Part shown: positions 1 through 10,905 of the stretch, one piece after another | How the letters are laid out: every line of letters begins with the position of its first letter | How positions within the stretch are numbered: the stretch's first letter is position 1 | Translations under genes and position numbers: made by a program | Notes under the pieces: generated by a model | Told to the model about the DNA's origin: nothing | The model's database searches: none | What the model saw: only the letters and a program-made list of their open reading frames with translations | Source: Pectobacterium carotovorum | GTDB taxonomy: Bacteria > Pseudomonadota > Gammaproteobacteria > Enterobacterales > Enterobacteriaceae | Reading direction: 5' to 3' | Assembly (NCBI GenBank): GCA_016415585.1 | Contig: CP066552.1 | Span: 3,472,001 to 3,536,000, forward strand | Length of the DNA stretch: 64,000 nucleotides

Positions 1-53
1 TCAGGCTGGCGTTTGGGAAGTGTTCCGACAGTGATGTCAGAGAAAATGCCGAA

Positions 54-1307
54 TTATGCGTAAACCGGGAAGCGGGCGCAGATATCCAGAACTTTCTGTT
101 TCACGCGTTCAATGGTCGCCTCGTCGTTGATGTTGTCTAACACATCACAGATCCAGCCAGCCAGTTCACGTACTTCCGCTTCTTTAAAGCCACGACGAGT
201 TGCCGCTGGTGTACCGATACGGATACCAGAAGTCACAAACGGGCTCTTCGGATCGTTAGGCACGCTGTTTTTGTTCACGGTGATATTTGCACGGCCCAGC
301 GCAGCATCAGCTTCTTTACCGGTCAGGTTTTTGCTCACCAGATCCAGCAGGAACAGGTGGTTGCTGGTTGCACCAGAAACGACGTTAAAACCACGTGACA
401 GGAAGACTTCAACCATTGCTTTGGCGTTTTTCGCGACCTGCTGCTGATAAACCTTGAATTCAGGCTCCATCGCTTCTTTCAGCGCAACCGCTTTACCCGC
501 GATAACGTGCATCAACGGGCCGCCCTGACCGCCAGGGAAAACAGCTGAGTTCAGTTTTTTGTACAGCTCTTCGTCGCCGCCTTTCGCCAGAATCAGGCCA
601 CCGCGTGGACCAGCCAGCGTTTTGTGCGTGGTGGTGGTCACGATGTGAGCATGAGGAACCGGGTTAGGGTAAACATCTGCGGCAATCAGACCGGCAACGT
701 GTGCCATATCAACAAACAGGTAAGCACCGATGCTGTCAGCGATTTCGCGCATCTTCGCCCAGTCAACCACGCCGGAGTAAGCAGAGAAACCGCCAACGAT
801 CATTTTTGGCTTATGCGTACGCGCTAGTTCAGCCATTTCGTCGTAGTCGATCTTGCCGCTTTCGTCGATGCCGTAAGGAATGACGTTATACAGTTTGCCC
901 GACAGGTTAACCGGAGAACCGTGCGTCAGGTGACCACCATGTGCCAGGTTCATACCCAGAATGGTGTCGCCCGGCTGCAGCAGCGCGGTGTAAACGGCAA
1001 AATTCGCCTGAGAGCCGGAGTGCGGCTGCACGTTGGCATAATCTGCACCGAACAGCGCTTTCGCACGGTCGATCGCCAGTTGCTCAACGATATCAACATA
1101 CTCACAGCCGCCGTAGTAACGTTTGCCCGGATAACCTTCAGCATACTTGTTCGTCAGCTGAGACCCTTGAGCCTGCATAACGCGTGGGCTGGTGTAGTTT
1201 TCTGACGCAATCAGTTCAATGTGCTCTTCCTGACGCACCACTTCTTGCTCCATTGCTTGCCACAGGTCGGCATCATAATCGGCAATGTTCATTTCACGCT
1301 TTAACAT
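54..1307 (-). CDS. glyA: Serine hydroxymethyltransferase
   Basis: Cytosolic PLP enzyme interconverting serine plus tetrahydrofolate with glycine plus methylene-tetrahydrofolate, the main source of one-carbon units. The 417-residue product has the same length as E. coli GlyA. It begins [16 protein letters not shown], carries the [11 protein letters not shown] segment near residue 30, and has the PLP-lysine motif [14 protein letters not shown] near residues 225-240. The gene is divergent from hmp, as in E. coli. A PurR operator lies about 140 bp upstream of the start. The stop codon is near the left edge and no terminator is visible in bases 1-53. Confidence 0.98.
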   Translation of the reverse strand: MLKREMNIADYDADLWQAMEQEVVRQEEHIELIASENYTSPRVMQAQGSQLTNKYAEGYPGKRYYGGCEYVDIVEQLAIDRAKALFGADYANVQPHSGSQANFAVYTALLQPGDTILGMNLAHGGHLTHGSPVNLSGKLYNVIPYGIDESGKIDYDEMAELARTHKPKMIVGGFSAYSGVVDWAKMREIADSIGAYLFVDMAHVAGLIAADVYPNPVPHAHIVTTTTHKTLAGPRGGLILAKGGDEELYKKLNSAVFPGGQGGPLMHVIAGKAVALKEAMEPEFKVYQQQVAKNAKAMVEVFLSRGFNVVSGATSNHLFLLDLVSKNLTGKEADAALGRANITVNKNSVPNDPKSPFVTSGIRIGTPAATRRGFKEAEVRELAGWICDVLDNINDEATIERVKQKVLDICARFPVYA

Positions 1308-1443
1308 CCGGATCTCCTGACTCAGCTAACATAAATATACTGGGAATTAATGGCCCATTTGGGAATTGGGCTACCCTTTTGGGGAATGGCGTATAGTGTA
1401 AACCGTTTTTCCCTCATGAAGATAGGTCTTGACAGAGGTTTTT

Positions 1444-1459
1444 ACGCAAACGATTAGCT
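1444..1459. promoter_or_regulatory. Predicted PurR operator of glyA
   Basis: The 16-mer ACGCAAACGATTAGCT fits the PurR consensus ACGCAAACGTTTNCNT with one clear mismatch. Its reverse complement differs by one base from the E. coli glyA operator as I remember it. It lies between the divergent glyA and hmp genes and would repress glyA when purines are in excess. The site is read directly; its function is inferred. Confidence 0.8.
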
Positions 1460-1614
1460 ACAGGCAGCACAAGGCTTCAGCAAATATCTGTTGCGCAGTG
1501 GTAAACGGATTTTTCTTCATTCTCAACCTGCTATTTCTTCATGTTATTCCCTTTGGCTCCGCCTAAAAACCCCTACCACCAAAAAGGTAATTTACAGCAG
1601 CGGACAAACCCAAT

Positions 1615-1637
1615 AAGATGCATATAAAATACAACTT
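1615..1637 (+). promoter_or_regulatory. Predicted NsrR operator of hmp
   Basis: Two 11-base arms, AAGATGCATAT and AAATACAACTT, flank one central base, which is the NsrR 11-1-11 architecture. The site ends 30 bp before the hmp start codon. NsrR is the nitric-oxide-sensing repressor of hmp in enterobacteria, so derepression by NO is expected. Confidence 0.85.
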
Positions 1638-1667
1638 ATAAATCATACCAATAAATAAGGAGTCACC

Positions 1668-2858
1668 ATGCTGGATAACCAAACTATCGCCATCGTTAAA
1701 TCGACCATTCCTCTGCTGGCGGAAACCGGCCCGAAACTGACCGCGCATTTTTACGATCGCATGTTTACGCATAACCCTGAGCTCAAAGATATTTTTAACA
1801 TGAGCAACCAGCGCAATGGCGATCAGCGTGAAGCGCTGTTCAATGCCATCTGTGCTTATGCAACGAATATTGAAAACCTGACCGCGCTGCTGCCTGCAGT
1901 TGAGCGCATCGCCCAGAAGCACGCTAGCTTTAACATTCAGGCCGATCAGTATCAGATCGTGGGTAATCACTTATTGGCCACGCTGGATGAACTGTTTAGC
2001 CCAGGGCAAGAAGTACTGGATGCCTGGGGTAAAGCCTATGGCGTGCTGGCGAATGTCTTCATTCAGCGCGAAGGCGATATCTACCGCAGCACCGAAGCGA
2101 AAAACGGCGGCTGGAGCGGTGTGCGACCTTTCCGTATTGTGAACAAGCAGCCACAAAGCTCGGTGATTACCAGCTTCACTTTGGAACCCACCGACGGCCA
2201 GCCAATTGCTGATTTTCAGCCGGGCCAATATCTGGCGGTTTACATCAAGCATGACAGTTTTGCCAATCAGGAGATTCGCCAATATTCTCTAACTCATGCG
2301 CCAAATGGAAAGTCCTACCGAATTGCGGTTAAACGCGAAGCACAAGGCACCGTTTCCGGCTATCTGCATGATACCGCTCGCGAAGGCGATATCATTCATC
2401 TGGCGGCTCCACATGGCGATTTCTTCCTTGATATCCCCGCTTCCACGCCGGTTGCCCTGATTTCTGGCGGCGTGGGGCAAACCCCGATGCTGGGCATGCT
2501 ACATACGCTCAAACAGCAGGGCCATCAGGCGAAGGTGCTATGGCTGCACGCGGCAGAAAACGGCACAGCACATGCATTTGCTGATGAAATCGGAAAAACG
2601 GGACAGTCTCTGCCGCAGTTTCAGCACCACATCTGGTATCGGGAACCGCAGCAGGCCGATCGTCCGGGCGAAGATTATCATCACAGCGGGCTGATGCAGT
2701 TGGCCTCGTTAAAAGAGGAATTAACCACGCCAGATATGCACTATTACCTGTGCGGCCCTGTGGTTTTCATGCAGTTTATCGCACAGCAGTTGCTGGCTAT
2801 GGGCACGCCCGCTGAGCAGTTGCATTACGAATGTTTTGGTCCGCATAAAGTTGTCTAA
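1668..2858 (+). CDS. hmp: Flavohaemoprotein, nitric oxide dioxygenase
   Basis: Converts NO and O2 to nitrate using NAD(P)H, protecting the cell from nitrosative stress, including host-derived NO. The 396 residues match the family length. The N-terminal globin domain (about 1-140) contains the proximal-histidine region [12 protein letters not shown] ferredoxin-reductase FAD domain follows, with the [10 protein letters not shown] motif near residue 206, then an NAD domain with [10 protein letters not shown] and the C-terminal YLCGPVVFM and YECFGP. The start follows AAGGAG and lies just downstream of an NsrR operator. A rho-independent terminator follows the stop. Confidence 0.98.
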   Translation: MLDNQTIAIVKSTIPLLAETGPKLTAHFYDRMFTHNPELKDIFNMSNQRNGDQREALFNAICAYATNIENLTALLPAVERIAQKHASFNIQADQYQIVGNHLLATLDELFSPGQEVLDAWGKAYGVLANVFIQREGDIYRSTEAKNGGWSGVRPFRIVNKQPQSSVITSFTLEPTDGQPIADFQPGQYLAVYIKHDSFANQEIRQYSLTHAPNGKSYRIAVKREAQGTVSGYLHDTAREGDIIHLAAPHGDFFLDIPASTPVALISGGVGQTPMLGMLHTLKQQGHQAKVLWLHAAENGTAHAFADEIGKTGQSLPQFQHHIWYREPQQADRPGEDYHHSGLMQLASLKEELTTPDMHYYLCGPVVFMQFIAQQLLAMGTPAEQLHYECFGPHKVV

Positions 2859-2883
2859 CCCTCATTGATAACGGATCAAACCC

Positions 2884-2908
2884 AAAGGTCGCTTTTGCGA
2901 CCTTTTTT
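2884..2908 (+). terminator. Rho-independent terminator of hmp
   Basis: GGTCGC, a TTTT loop and GCGACC are followed by six T. It lies 26 bp after the hmp stop codon. Confidence 0.9.
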
Positions 2909-3265
2909 CATTTATCATAAAAATACCGTTAAACAGTCATTTAAATAGTCAAAAATAAACCTGCCAATTTGGTTTAGTAGAAAAACCTCAATACATTACT
3001 CAGCTACCTCCGAGACTATCGGCACCACGAGCGCTATCTAATATCTGAAAAGCATGATTCAGGCCACGTAAAAATAATGGAGTATACTGATCCAACACTG
3101 ACGACTGGCAATAACTCATTTTATTATCGAGTTCGATGAGCGCTTGGGCGCTCACCTTTAATGAGTGAGCAACTATACGTTATTACTGACAGACTCGGAA
3201 AAAAAATTACTGTTAGAAAATTTTCATCACCAATACATCTATAATCATCGTAAATATAATACGTT
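2909..3265. other. AT-rich intergenic stretch
   Basis: No credible coding region is visible on either strand. A short hairpin (GAGCGC/GCGCTC, about 3139-3154) is present without a T-run. Base composition falls relative to hmp, so the accessory island probably begins here. Confidence 0.5.
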
Positions 3266-3563
3266 TTACGATACTAATTTCGCTACTCCATCATCAACAT
3301 GATAATTATATATTTCAATTTCAACAGGAACTTTCTCCTGAGATATAGTATCCTTGGCACTCCTTTTTTCATTATAAGCAAAACTAGAGTGAGATACAGG
3401 TTTCCTACAAATGCAAACGGTAATAACCGTTGCTGGATGCTCTATCTTTTTTAACTCCCTCATTAATTTACTTAGCGTTGGATCAACTAATTCATGAGAT
3501 AGCTTATCTTTAACAGTAATAACATCTGTTATTGGAACATAGGGATACTTTCTAGCAGAACGA

Positions 3564-3599
<36 letters not shown>

Positions 3600-3672
3600 T
3601 GTAGTGGCACACTGAATTTGGCCACCTGAATAGAGGTGATATCATCACCTCACAGTCAAAACAGGTGACATT

Positions 3673-4847
<1,175 letters not shown>

Positions 4848-5450
4848 CCACTACACTTGGCTTCTCTTACTCACCCCAGTCACTTACCGATGTAAGCTCC
4901 TGGGGACTCGTGCGGTTGCCGCCTGCCTGCAACTCGAATTATTTAGGATATAGCCAATGGCTGTAACAATATCTTTTTCTATATCACCATAAAAAAAATT
5001 TAAGTTATCTCCTCTAACCTCTCCCATTTATTGATTAGAGAGGCCAGTGATTGATTTAACATCCGTATGTGTGTGTGGGGGGGGGGAGGGATACCATCCA
5101 TTTTTATACTTCCTACACTAAAATCAGAGTGGGGAAACCTGGGAGTTGAATTCCAAATAAGGAATATTAACAATATCCACGCCGAGATATTCCAACCTTT
5201 TTCTATAAGGCGCCAAAAATTCAATTAAACCCCCTCAATAACTGTGAATTTTCTTTTCAAAATTGTTGCATCTCCATGTGCAGTAACAAGTATTCTGTCT
5301 GCTGGTTTAACTACTTGAGTCTCATCTCTCTATGAATACGAATTGAAAGCATCACCACATTCTCTTTTCGTGACGGTGGCACCATTTTTAGCATTAATTA
5401 GTACATGAGGGTCCCCTAGACTAGTTATGTCATGAGACATCCCGACTCTA

Positions 5451-8400
5451 TCATTTATCTCTCTCACCTTGGGAGTATGACTTACTTTCTTTCACGGCAT
5501 TACCATTTTCACGAGAAGAAGAAACACTTAACTCATCGATAGAAATTAATTTTTCCTTTAAATAAAGTTCATAATCAACCTCCCATTCATTATTTTCACT
5601 TAACCTTAAAGGAGCATCAGACGTATAACCTCCGACAAGACGCCACGCATCAATAATAGGATCAAACTCTGCTTTAAACTTACCATTTTTATCTATTATT
5701 TTATATCCTTCACCAATAACATCAGTAGTTGTAGTTATAGGTTTGGCGAAGTTATGCAAATCAGAATAAAACCCTTTAGAATTATTATAATCATTGATTA
5801 TATCATACATTATTTTTTCTTTATTTGATTTTATAAAACCAGTAATTCCGATAGGGTCAGCAATAGTTATCATTATTTTTTTTAACTGAAATGCAGATAG
5901 TGTCGCAATAGAACCCCATACTTTTTGGCTATCAGCCAAAACAGCTTCCGCTAGCTTGATACCTCGAAGTCCACTACGTCTATAATAAAAAGCGGTTTGT
6001 GCAATGCTCTTCATACCCTGACTACTCACTTTATAGAGGCTAAGACCAGCACTAGTTAAAAGATTCGTAATACAAAACGTATCCATTATAATATTATCGG
6101 TATCATACTGGTGATACTTATCCGTTAAAACACCATATATTTCACTAAAAAAGGGGAGAGTAAAACCGGCAATTTTAGCAAGCACTGACGGGTTATCCAT
6201 GCTGTCTTTATAATTATTTGCTGAATAGACAATATATTTCCTTACTAGTGATGATATTGCATCCTTGAGTTGAATGAAATTTTTATCATGAAACTCTTGA
6301 AAATAGTCCACCCTGTGGATAATACTTTCATATCTCTTGTTAGGATCAGTTTGTATTATATGCCCCTCGCCAAAATACTCACCATTCACAAAAGCACCAT
6401 ATTGCCTTTCAAAACCAAATCGCGAATTTTCATCTAAGGAAAAATACTCCCCTAGCTCCTTTGAATTTAAATAACGAACCTGAATATTCCCAAAGAAAGA
6501 ATTAATTACCAGATAATTACCAGAATAGCATTCAATGAAGCCATAAAATCCAATGTCTGGGTGAATTTGCTTTCCGTAACTACGTTTTATCTCACCTCCG
6601 CTATGATTATAATATGCCACCCGTTTTGGTGGCAATATCAAGTCTTCTAAAGGAAGGTTTTTTGCGTTAAGTAGAATTGTATTTGAAAAAATTTTCGTAT
6701 CATAATCAACCGATCCATTATCCTGATAATTACTAAATTGATCGGTATACATACGCCTTGAGGAGAAAAAACTCCCGGGTAGAAAATCCTCCAAAGGTAC
6801 GTATCCGTCAGGTGCTAGGAGTTCAGTAAAAAAAACCCGCCCTAAAAACTCCTTCCCTTTTTCATTATAATATCTCATCATTTCAAATAAATCACAATCT
6901 CCTTCCCTGTGATCGTGTTTGTAAAATATATACGCAGCAATAAAATAGATAATATATCCCCTATCATGTTCGACTTCTTGGGGAAAAGCTCTCGCGTAAA
7001 TTTCACCTGCATTTTTCATTGCTATATCTATATCAAGCAAATCCCCTCGTCCATCCCATGACATATCGTCATCAATAATAAAAGGGTGAATTACATTATA
7101 TAATTCATTTAAATAACCAAGATAGTTATAATGTAGTATTCTATATGAGTTTCTTTTAATATCATCCTCTGTGTAGTTCCCTAAACCTTTCGATGATAGA
7201 AATTGTTTACTATATGCCTCGAATGAGATTTTATTGTTTCTATCTGATCCCTCTATCTGGTTTGGTGCATTATCAAATTCACTAACCACCTCGTTTATAA
7301 TTTTAAAGTTATGTTCAACTAACAACTTTTCTTTTTTTAATGAATCCAACTTAGATTGAAAAAACCTTAAGTAAAATCTTTCATTTTTTATTTTAACATC
7401 CCATCTATTATTTATTTCCAATATATCACCCTGAACACTGACATTATGTTTTATCATAAATATCGACAAGTCATTACCAGTAAAAAAAAGGATTTTACTT
7501 TTCTCATATCGTTTCATCCCTTCCAAATATTCAATTCGATTTTTTTTATTTTCAATATCTCTGGAAATTTCAGAGATTTTATTATCTATGGATTTTACAC
7601 CGAAGATAGCCTGGTTATAGAAGGACTCATCCACCTTAGACGTCTGAGCCAAATTTAGTATGTTTACAAATTTACGCTTAAATATTATATCTTCACCACC
7701 GAAACAAATTTCACCTGCATATGAATTTATTGATGACAACTTACCTCTCAACACCATCAGAATAAACAGTGCAACGGCTTCCTCTTTTTTCGAATCCAAA
7801 GCCAAATTAGAGATATATTCTTTTATCTTTTTTATAAATAGACAAAGAAATTCATCATAAGTCTTCTCCCTGTTTTCCACAAAAGCCGATTCAATAATTA
7901 CATCTAATTCAGGAATTATTTCTGATACATCATCAATAAATGGAAAATAGTATTTTTTAATTTTATCCAAGCTAGGTTCAAATAATCCATCTTCGTTTTT
8001 AATATAAAAAAAATCATTCTCACTCATCCCCCAACCAATATTCCGATAAAATTTAACCGACAAAAACTCCTCATTTCTATTTACAATAACCCCAAAACCT
8101 TCAGAGTATATTCTACACAAAAAAAACTCACCATTAACATTCAGAACTGATTCATTTTCAGTAATTAACGCTCTGATAGAATCTTGATCCTTCCATCCAT
8201 CAGAGAGTATTTCTTTGACAAAAAAATAGGCATCACTGCCTCTTCTCAAACTAAGATAATCAGATGATCCTATTATCGGACCTCTCGTAAAAACAAATGG
8301 ACTTGCGATTTCATCATTAAAATAAATCCTTATTTTTCTGTATATCTCAAATTCCATGTATGATAATTTTTTAATAATATTCTCGTCATTTGAAATAAAT

Positions 8401-10262
8401 ATAGTTTTAACTCTCCAATGAAAATCTGCAATAACATCAAAATAATTTTGAGATGGATTTCTAAATAATGACTCACTCATCAAACGAAAAAAAACCTCGT
8501 TTAAATCGGCGTAATACTCACTAGAATCACAACCAATAATATCGTTAATGATAGTTTCAGAGATAAAACCAAGACTGCGATCCATTATTTTTTTATTATC
8601 AAAATCAATTTCTACCCTTGATTTTCCGTGCTGGCTACATGGTGCATTAAATTTTAACTCAGCATTACTATCTAAAAATAGTTTTGTTATTTTAACATAT
8701 CCATACTGAGTCTTTAAAATAGAAGCGTCAGTTAACATAACTGAATCGGAATTATCTCCAGGTGATGGAAGTTTTTCTGTGGGAAAGGTATATAACTCTA
8801 TCTTATTTTTATAAACTAACCAGTCAATCAAACTTGAATTTTTATTGAGTCTCTTTTCGGTTAAAAAATCTAATTGTGATAACTTTTCGATTCCCCGCTG
8901 CGTTTTAGGTTGTTGCCCCCAAATCCTATCCCGCAGCAATTTCCCCCCCACGATAAGCCCAGTCAGGCCGGCAGTCAGGCCAGTAGCAATAACAGTTTTG
9001 CTTTTCAGAGCCTGCATATATGACACGGGTGCAGCAGCAGTTACCGTTGCCGTTATCACCAAGGGGAGCAAAGTATCTCCACTATCCCGACCTGCTGCTG
9101 GTGAAGACATTGGCATTTCAAGTATATCTGTATGTACAGCTAAGTTCTCAGCCTTTTTAGTCAGTGGTTCAGGATAAGTAATCGCATCACATTTCGTATT
9201 GAAATGCGCTGCGGTGACGATCTTTTCGTTTGTCTGCTGACGGGTTTTAGTTTTCCGGGTCGCACAGTACAACAAGTCTGAAAGACTGCTTTCCTGCCGA
9301 AGTTTGTCCATCGCCAGAAAGTGTGCCTGTTCAGGCACCGGAAGGCGATAATTTGCCCTAGACGCTGAGACGGAGTTGCCCCGCACTGTCGCTCGGAAGT
9401 AAGCCTCTGGGTTAATGGTTGAGTTTGACGAAAATGCGGTGAACAGTGGTGCAGAAGAAGAACAAAGAGCTGCCGTATCGCATACATCTTCGGTCATTTC
9501 CACCACAGTATCGACCTCAAAAGCGGGGACATGTCGGAATGGTTCGGCATTTTCCAGCATTTCATCGTCGGACAGAGGACTGCGCGCCATATTTCCCAGC
9601 GTATTCCAGTAATGGCTCGTGCGGATAAAAATATTAGCTATAAAGGCAGGAACCTTAAGCAAACCACGCTGAGGAGCACTCTCGTCTTTCATCCAACGTC
9701 TGGCCACGATGGTCGTAACCGCAAGGGCTGTAAACAGACAGGTAGATGAGTGATTTTCCTCGTTGCCCAGAAAATGTTGCAGAAAACTCTTATCAGCCCA
9801 ACTGGTGGCTGTCTCTCTGATAAACTCCGCCAGACGGGAAACGATATTAATATCATCAGGAAGGCACCATGATGCCAGTCCGAGGGCATGCAATACCGCA
9901 GTATCAATGTTCCGTTGTTCTGTAATGGCGGTATACAGGCTGTTTGCCGCGATAACGAGGCTAATCGGGGTACCGGGAAGTATTTTCGAAAGGCAGGCGG
10001 AAAGCATTTTGCTCTCACAGTGTTCCCCCAGAGTGCGGATCAGTTGTTGAACACTACGCCGACAGTCTTCAGTAAATGGGATCAGGGTATCTGTGGGGGG
10101 AGCATGATGACTTTCACAGGCGTCAAACCAAGTATCTTCCATCTCAATGTAGTCGATGGCGTCAAACCAGCTATCCGACGCTTCCGGACTTGGACTACCG
10201 GTGGATTCCAACGTTCTGCTGACTGATGAGAGGTCTGATGTTAAGTCAGTAAGTAACATCAT
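5451..10262 (-). CDS. Large protein of unknown function, possibly a secreted effector or toxin
   Basis: A single 1603-codon frame starting at ATG with AGGA six bases upstream. I do not recognise it. Residues 1-457 are encoded by DNA of near-genomic composition and include two copies of (S/T)WFDA (about 31-48). Two hydrophobic segments (about 397-413 and 422-443) follow and could form a membrane hairpin. From about residue 457 to the end the DNA is strongly AT-rich and lysine-, asparagine- and isoleucine-rich. That part contains a short coiled-coil-like stretch (SRDIENKKNRIEYLEGMKRY) and a hydrophobic region near 1400-1480. No N-terminal signal peptide, RHS, VgrG, RTX or passenger features are seen. 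A decayed gene follows 10 nt downstream. The size, mosaic composition and position beside pectinase genes suggest a horizontally acquired effector, but this is inference. No HrpL-type promoter was found upstream. Confidence 0.75.
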   Translation of the reverse strand: MMLLTDLTSDLSSVSRTLESTGSPSPEASDSWFDAIDYIEMEDTWFDACESHHAPPTDTLIPFTEDCRRSVQQLIRTLGEHCESKMLSACLSKILPGTPISLVIAANSLYTAITEQRNIDTAVLHALGLASWCLPDDINIVSRLAEFIRETATSWADKSFLQHFLGNEENHSSTCLFTALAVTTIVARRWMKDESAPQRGLLKVPAFIANIFIRTSHYWNTLGNMARSPLSDDEMLENAEPFRHVPAFEVDTVVEMTEDVCDTAALCSSSAPLFTAFSSNSTINPEAYFRATVRGNSVSASRANYRLPVPEQAHFLAMDKLRQESSLSDLLYCATRKTKTRQQTNEKIVTAAHFNTKCDAITYPEPLTKKAENLAVHTDILEMPMSSPAAGRDSGDTLLPLVITATVTAAAPVSYMQALKSKTVIATGLTAGLTGLIVGGKLLRDRIWGQQPKTQRGIEKLSQLDFLTEKRLNKNSSLIDWLVYKNKIELYTFPTEKLPSPGDNSDSVMLTDASILKTQYGYVKITKLFLDSNAELKFNAPCSQHGKSRVEIDFDNKKIMDRSLGFISETIINDIIGCDSSEYYADLNEVFFRLMSESLFRNPSQNYFDVIADFHWRVKTIFISNDENIIKKLSYMEFEIYRKIRIYFNDEIASPFVFTRGPIIGSSDYLSLRRGSDAYFFVKEILSDGWKDQDSIRALITENESVLNVNGEFFLCRIYSEGFGVIVNRNEEFLSVKFYRNIGWGMSENDFFYIKNEDGLFEPSLDKIKKYYFPFIDDVSEIIPELDVIIESAFVENREKTYDEFLCLFIKKIKEYISNLALDSKKEEAVALFILMVLRGKLSSINSYAGEICFGGEDIIFKRKFVNILNLAQTSKVDESFYNQAIFGVKSIDNKISEISRDIENKKNRIEYLEGMKRYEKSKILFFTGNDLSIFMIKHNVSVQGDILEINNRWDVKIKNERFYLRFFQSKLDSLKKEKLLVEHNFKIINEVVSEFDNAPNQIEGSDRNNKISFEAYSKQFLSSKGLGNYTEDDIKRNSYRILHYNYLGYLNELYNVIHPFIIDDDMSWDGRGDLLDIDIAMKNAGEIYARAFPQEVEHDRGYIIYFIAAYIFYKHDHREGDCDLFEMMRYYNEKGKEFLGRVFFTELLAPDGYVPLEDFLPGSFFSSRRMYTDQFSNYQDNGSVDYDTKIFSNTILLNAKNLPLEDLILPPKRVAYYNHSGGEIKRSYGKQIHPDIGFYGFIECYSGNYLVINSFFGNIQVRYLNSKELGEYFSLDENSRFGFERQYGAFVNGEYFGEGHIIQTDPNKRYESIIHRVDYFQEFHDKNFIQLKDAISSLVRKYIVYSANNYKDSMDNPSVLAKIAGFTLPFFSEIYGVLTDKYHQYDTDNIIMDTFCITNLLTSAGLSLYKVSSQGMKSIAQTAFYYRRSGLRGIKLAEAVLADSQKVWGSIATLSAFQLKKIMITIADPIGITGFIKSNKEKIMYDIINDYNNSKGFYSDLHNFAKPITTTTDVIGEGYKIIDKNGKFKAEFDPIIDAWRLVGGYTSDAPLRLSENNEWEVDYELYLKEKLISIDELSVSSSRENGNAVKESKSYSQGERDK

Positions 10263-10628
10263 TTTTTCCTAAAATAGCAAATTGTTACCTTATTTTCGTC
10301 AGACAGAAATAGTTTTGCTATCAAGAAAACATCTTTATAGAGAGTCTGTATACGGCATACCTGTGAAGCACTGTAGCCTGTGGCTTCGCCGTTTAATTGA
10401 CACTTAGTTTCTTAAACTAGAGATAGTACAGTACTTTCAGCTACCGCCCCCAGTCAGCTTATTTACCCTGGCATTTATCCATGGTGTGCGCCCTGCATGT
10501 ATCGCTATACACCAGCGTGAAATTATCCGCCTGAGTACAAAAACAGCTTTGACGTACAATAATTTTCGATATCCCCCCGACATAAGCACTCCGCTAAAAA
10601 AGAGGTGGGTCACAGACAAGTAAATATT

Positions 10629-10648
10629 ATTAAAATAACATTTCATTT
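10629..10648 (+). promoter_or_regulatory. Predicted KdgR operator for paeY-pemA
   Basis: ATTAAAATAACATTTCATTT matches 19 of 20 positions of the KdgR box AATRAAAYRNYRTTTCATTT described for soft-rot bacteria. It lies 258 bp upstream of the paeY start. KdgR represses pectinolysis genes until 2-keto-3-deoxygluconate accumulates. Confidence 0.7.
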
Positions 10649-10682
10649 TTAATAAGTGATTACTTCACCATAGGTCTGCATT

Positions 10683-10725
10683 TATGCCCTTAATAATTCG
10701 AGTGCTAGGAAAAATGTTAGCGTTT
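10683..10725. repeat. Degenerate remnant of the palindromic repeat
   Basis: CCTTAATAATTCGAGTGC followed by GTTAGCGTTTTGAA resembles one end of the long copy at 13804-14000 in inverted orientation. The opposite end cannot be recognised, so this is probably an old, truncated copy. Confidence 0.4.
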
Positions 10726-10905
10726 TGAACAACACAAAGTATTGGTACACCAAAGCAAGTATTTGAACGCAGCTTGGGTGCACAATAAAATCCCGACATT
10801 CTCGCTAAAGGCCGTGACAAGAGCGATAAAAAACAGCGACCTTCCTTTGATAACGCCTGGGTTCATTAACCGTTTTCGACTAACCAACAAGGGATATGTC
10901 TGACC

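Larger units (their letters stand above)
10263..10905. promoter_or_regulatory. Divergent intergenic region of the large ORF and paeY
   Basis: 643 bp without a credible gene. It holds a KdgR-type operator at 10629-10648 and a remnant of the palindromic repeat near 10683-10725. Promoters for the large gene (leftward) and paeY (rightward) must lie here, but I cannot assign -10/-35 elements with confidence. Confidence 0.6.

Noticed and set aside
5000..5224. A 74-codon minus-strand frame with a TTG start
   Set aside because: It lies in the decayed gene and mixes frames after the G10 tract. The protein-like sequence there is in a different frame (EFLAPYRKRLEYLG).
10437..10646. A 69-codon minus-strand frame between the large gene and paeY
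   Set aside because: No ribosome site or recognisable sequence, and it overlaps the KdgR box; more likely regulatory DNA.
10655..10675. CRP-like site AGTGATTACTTCACC upstream of paeY
   Set aside because: The half-sites are separated by five bases rather than six, so the match is poor.
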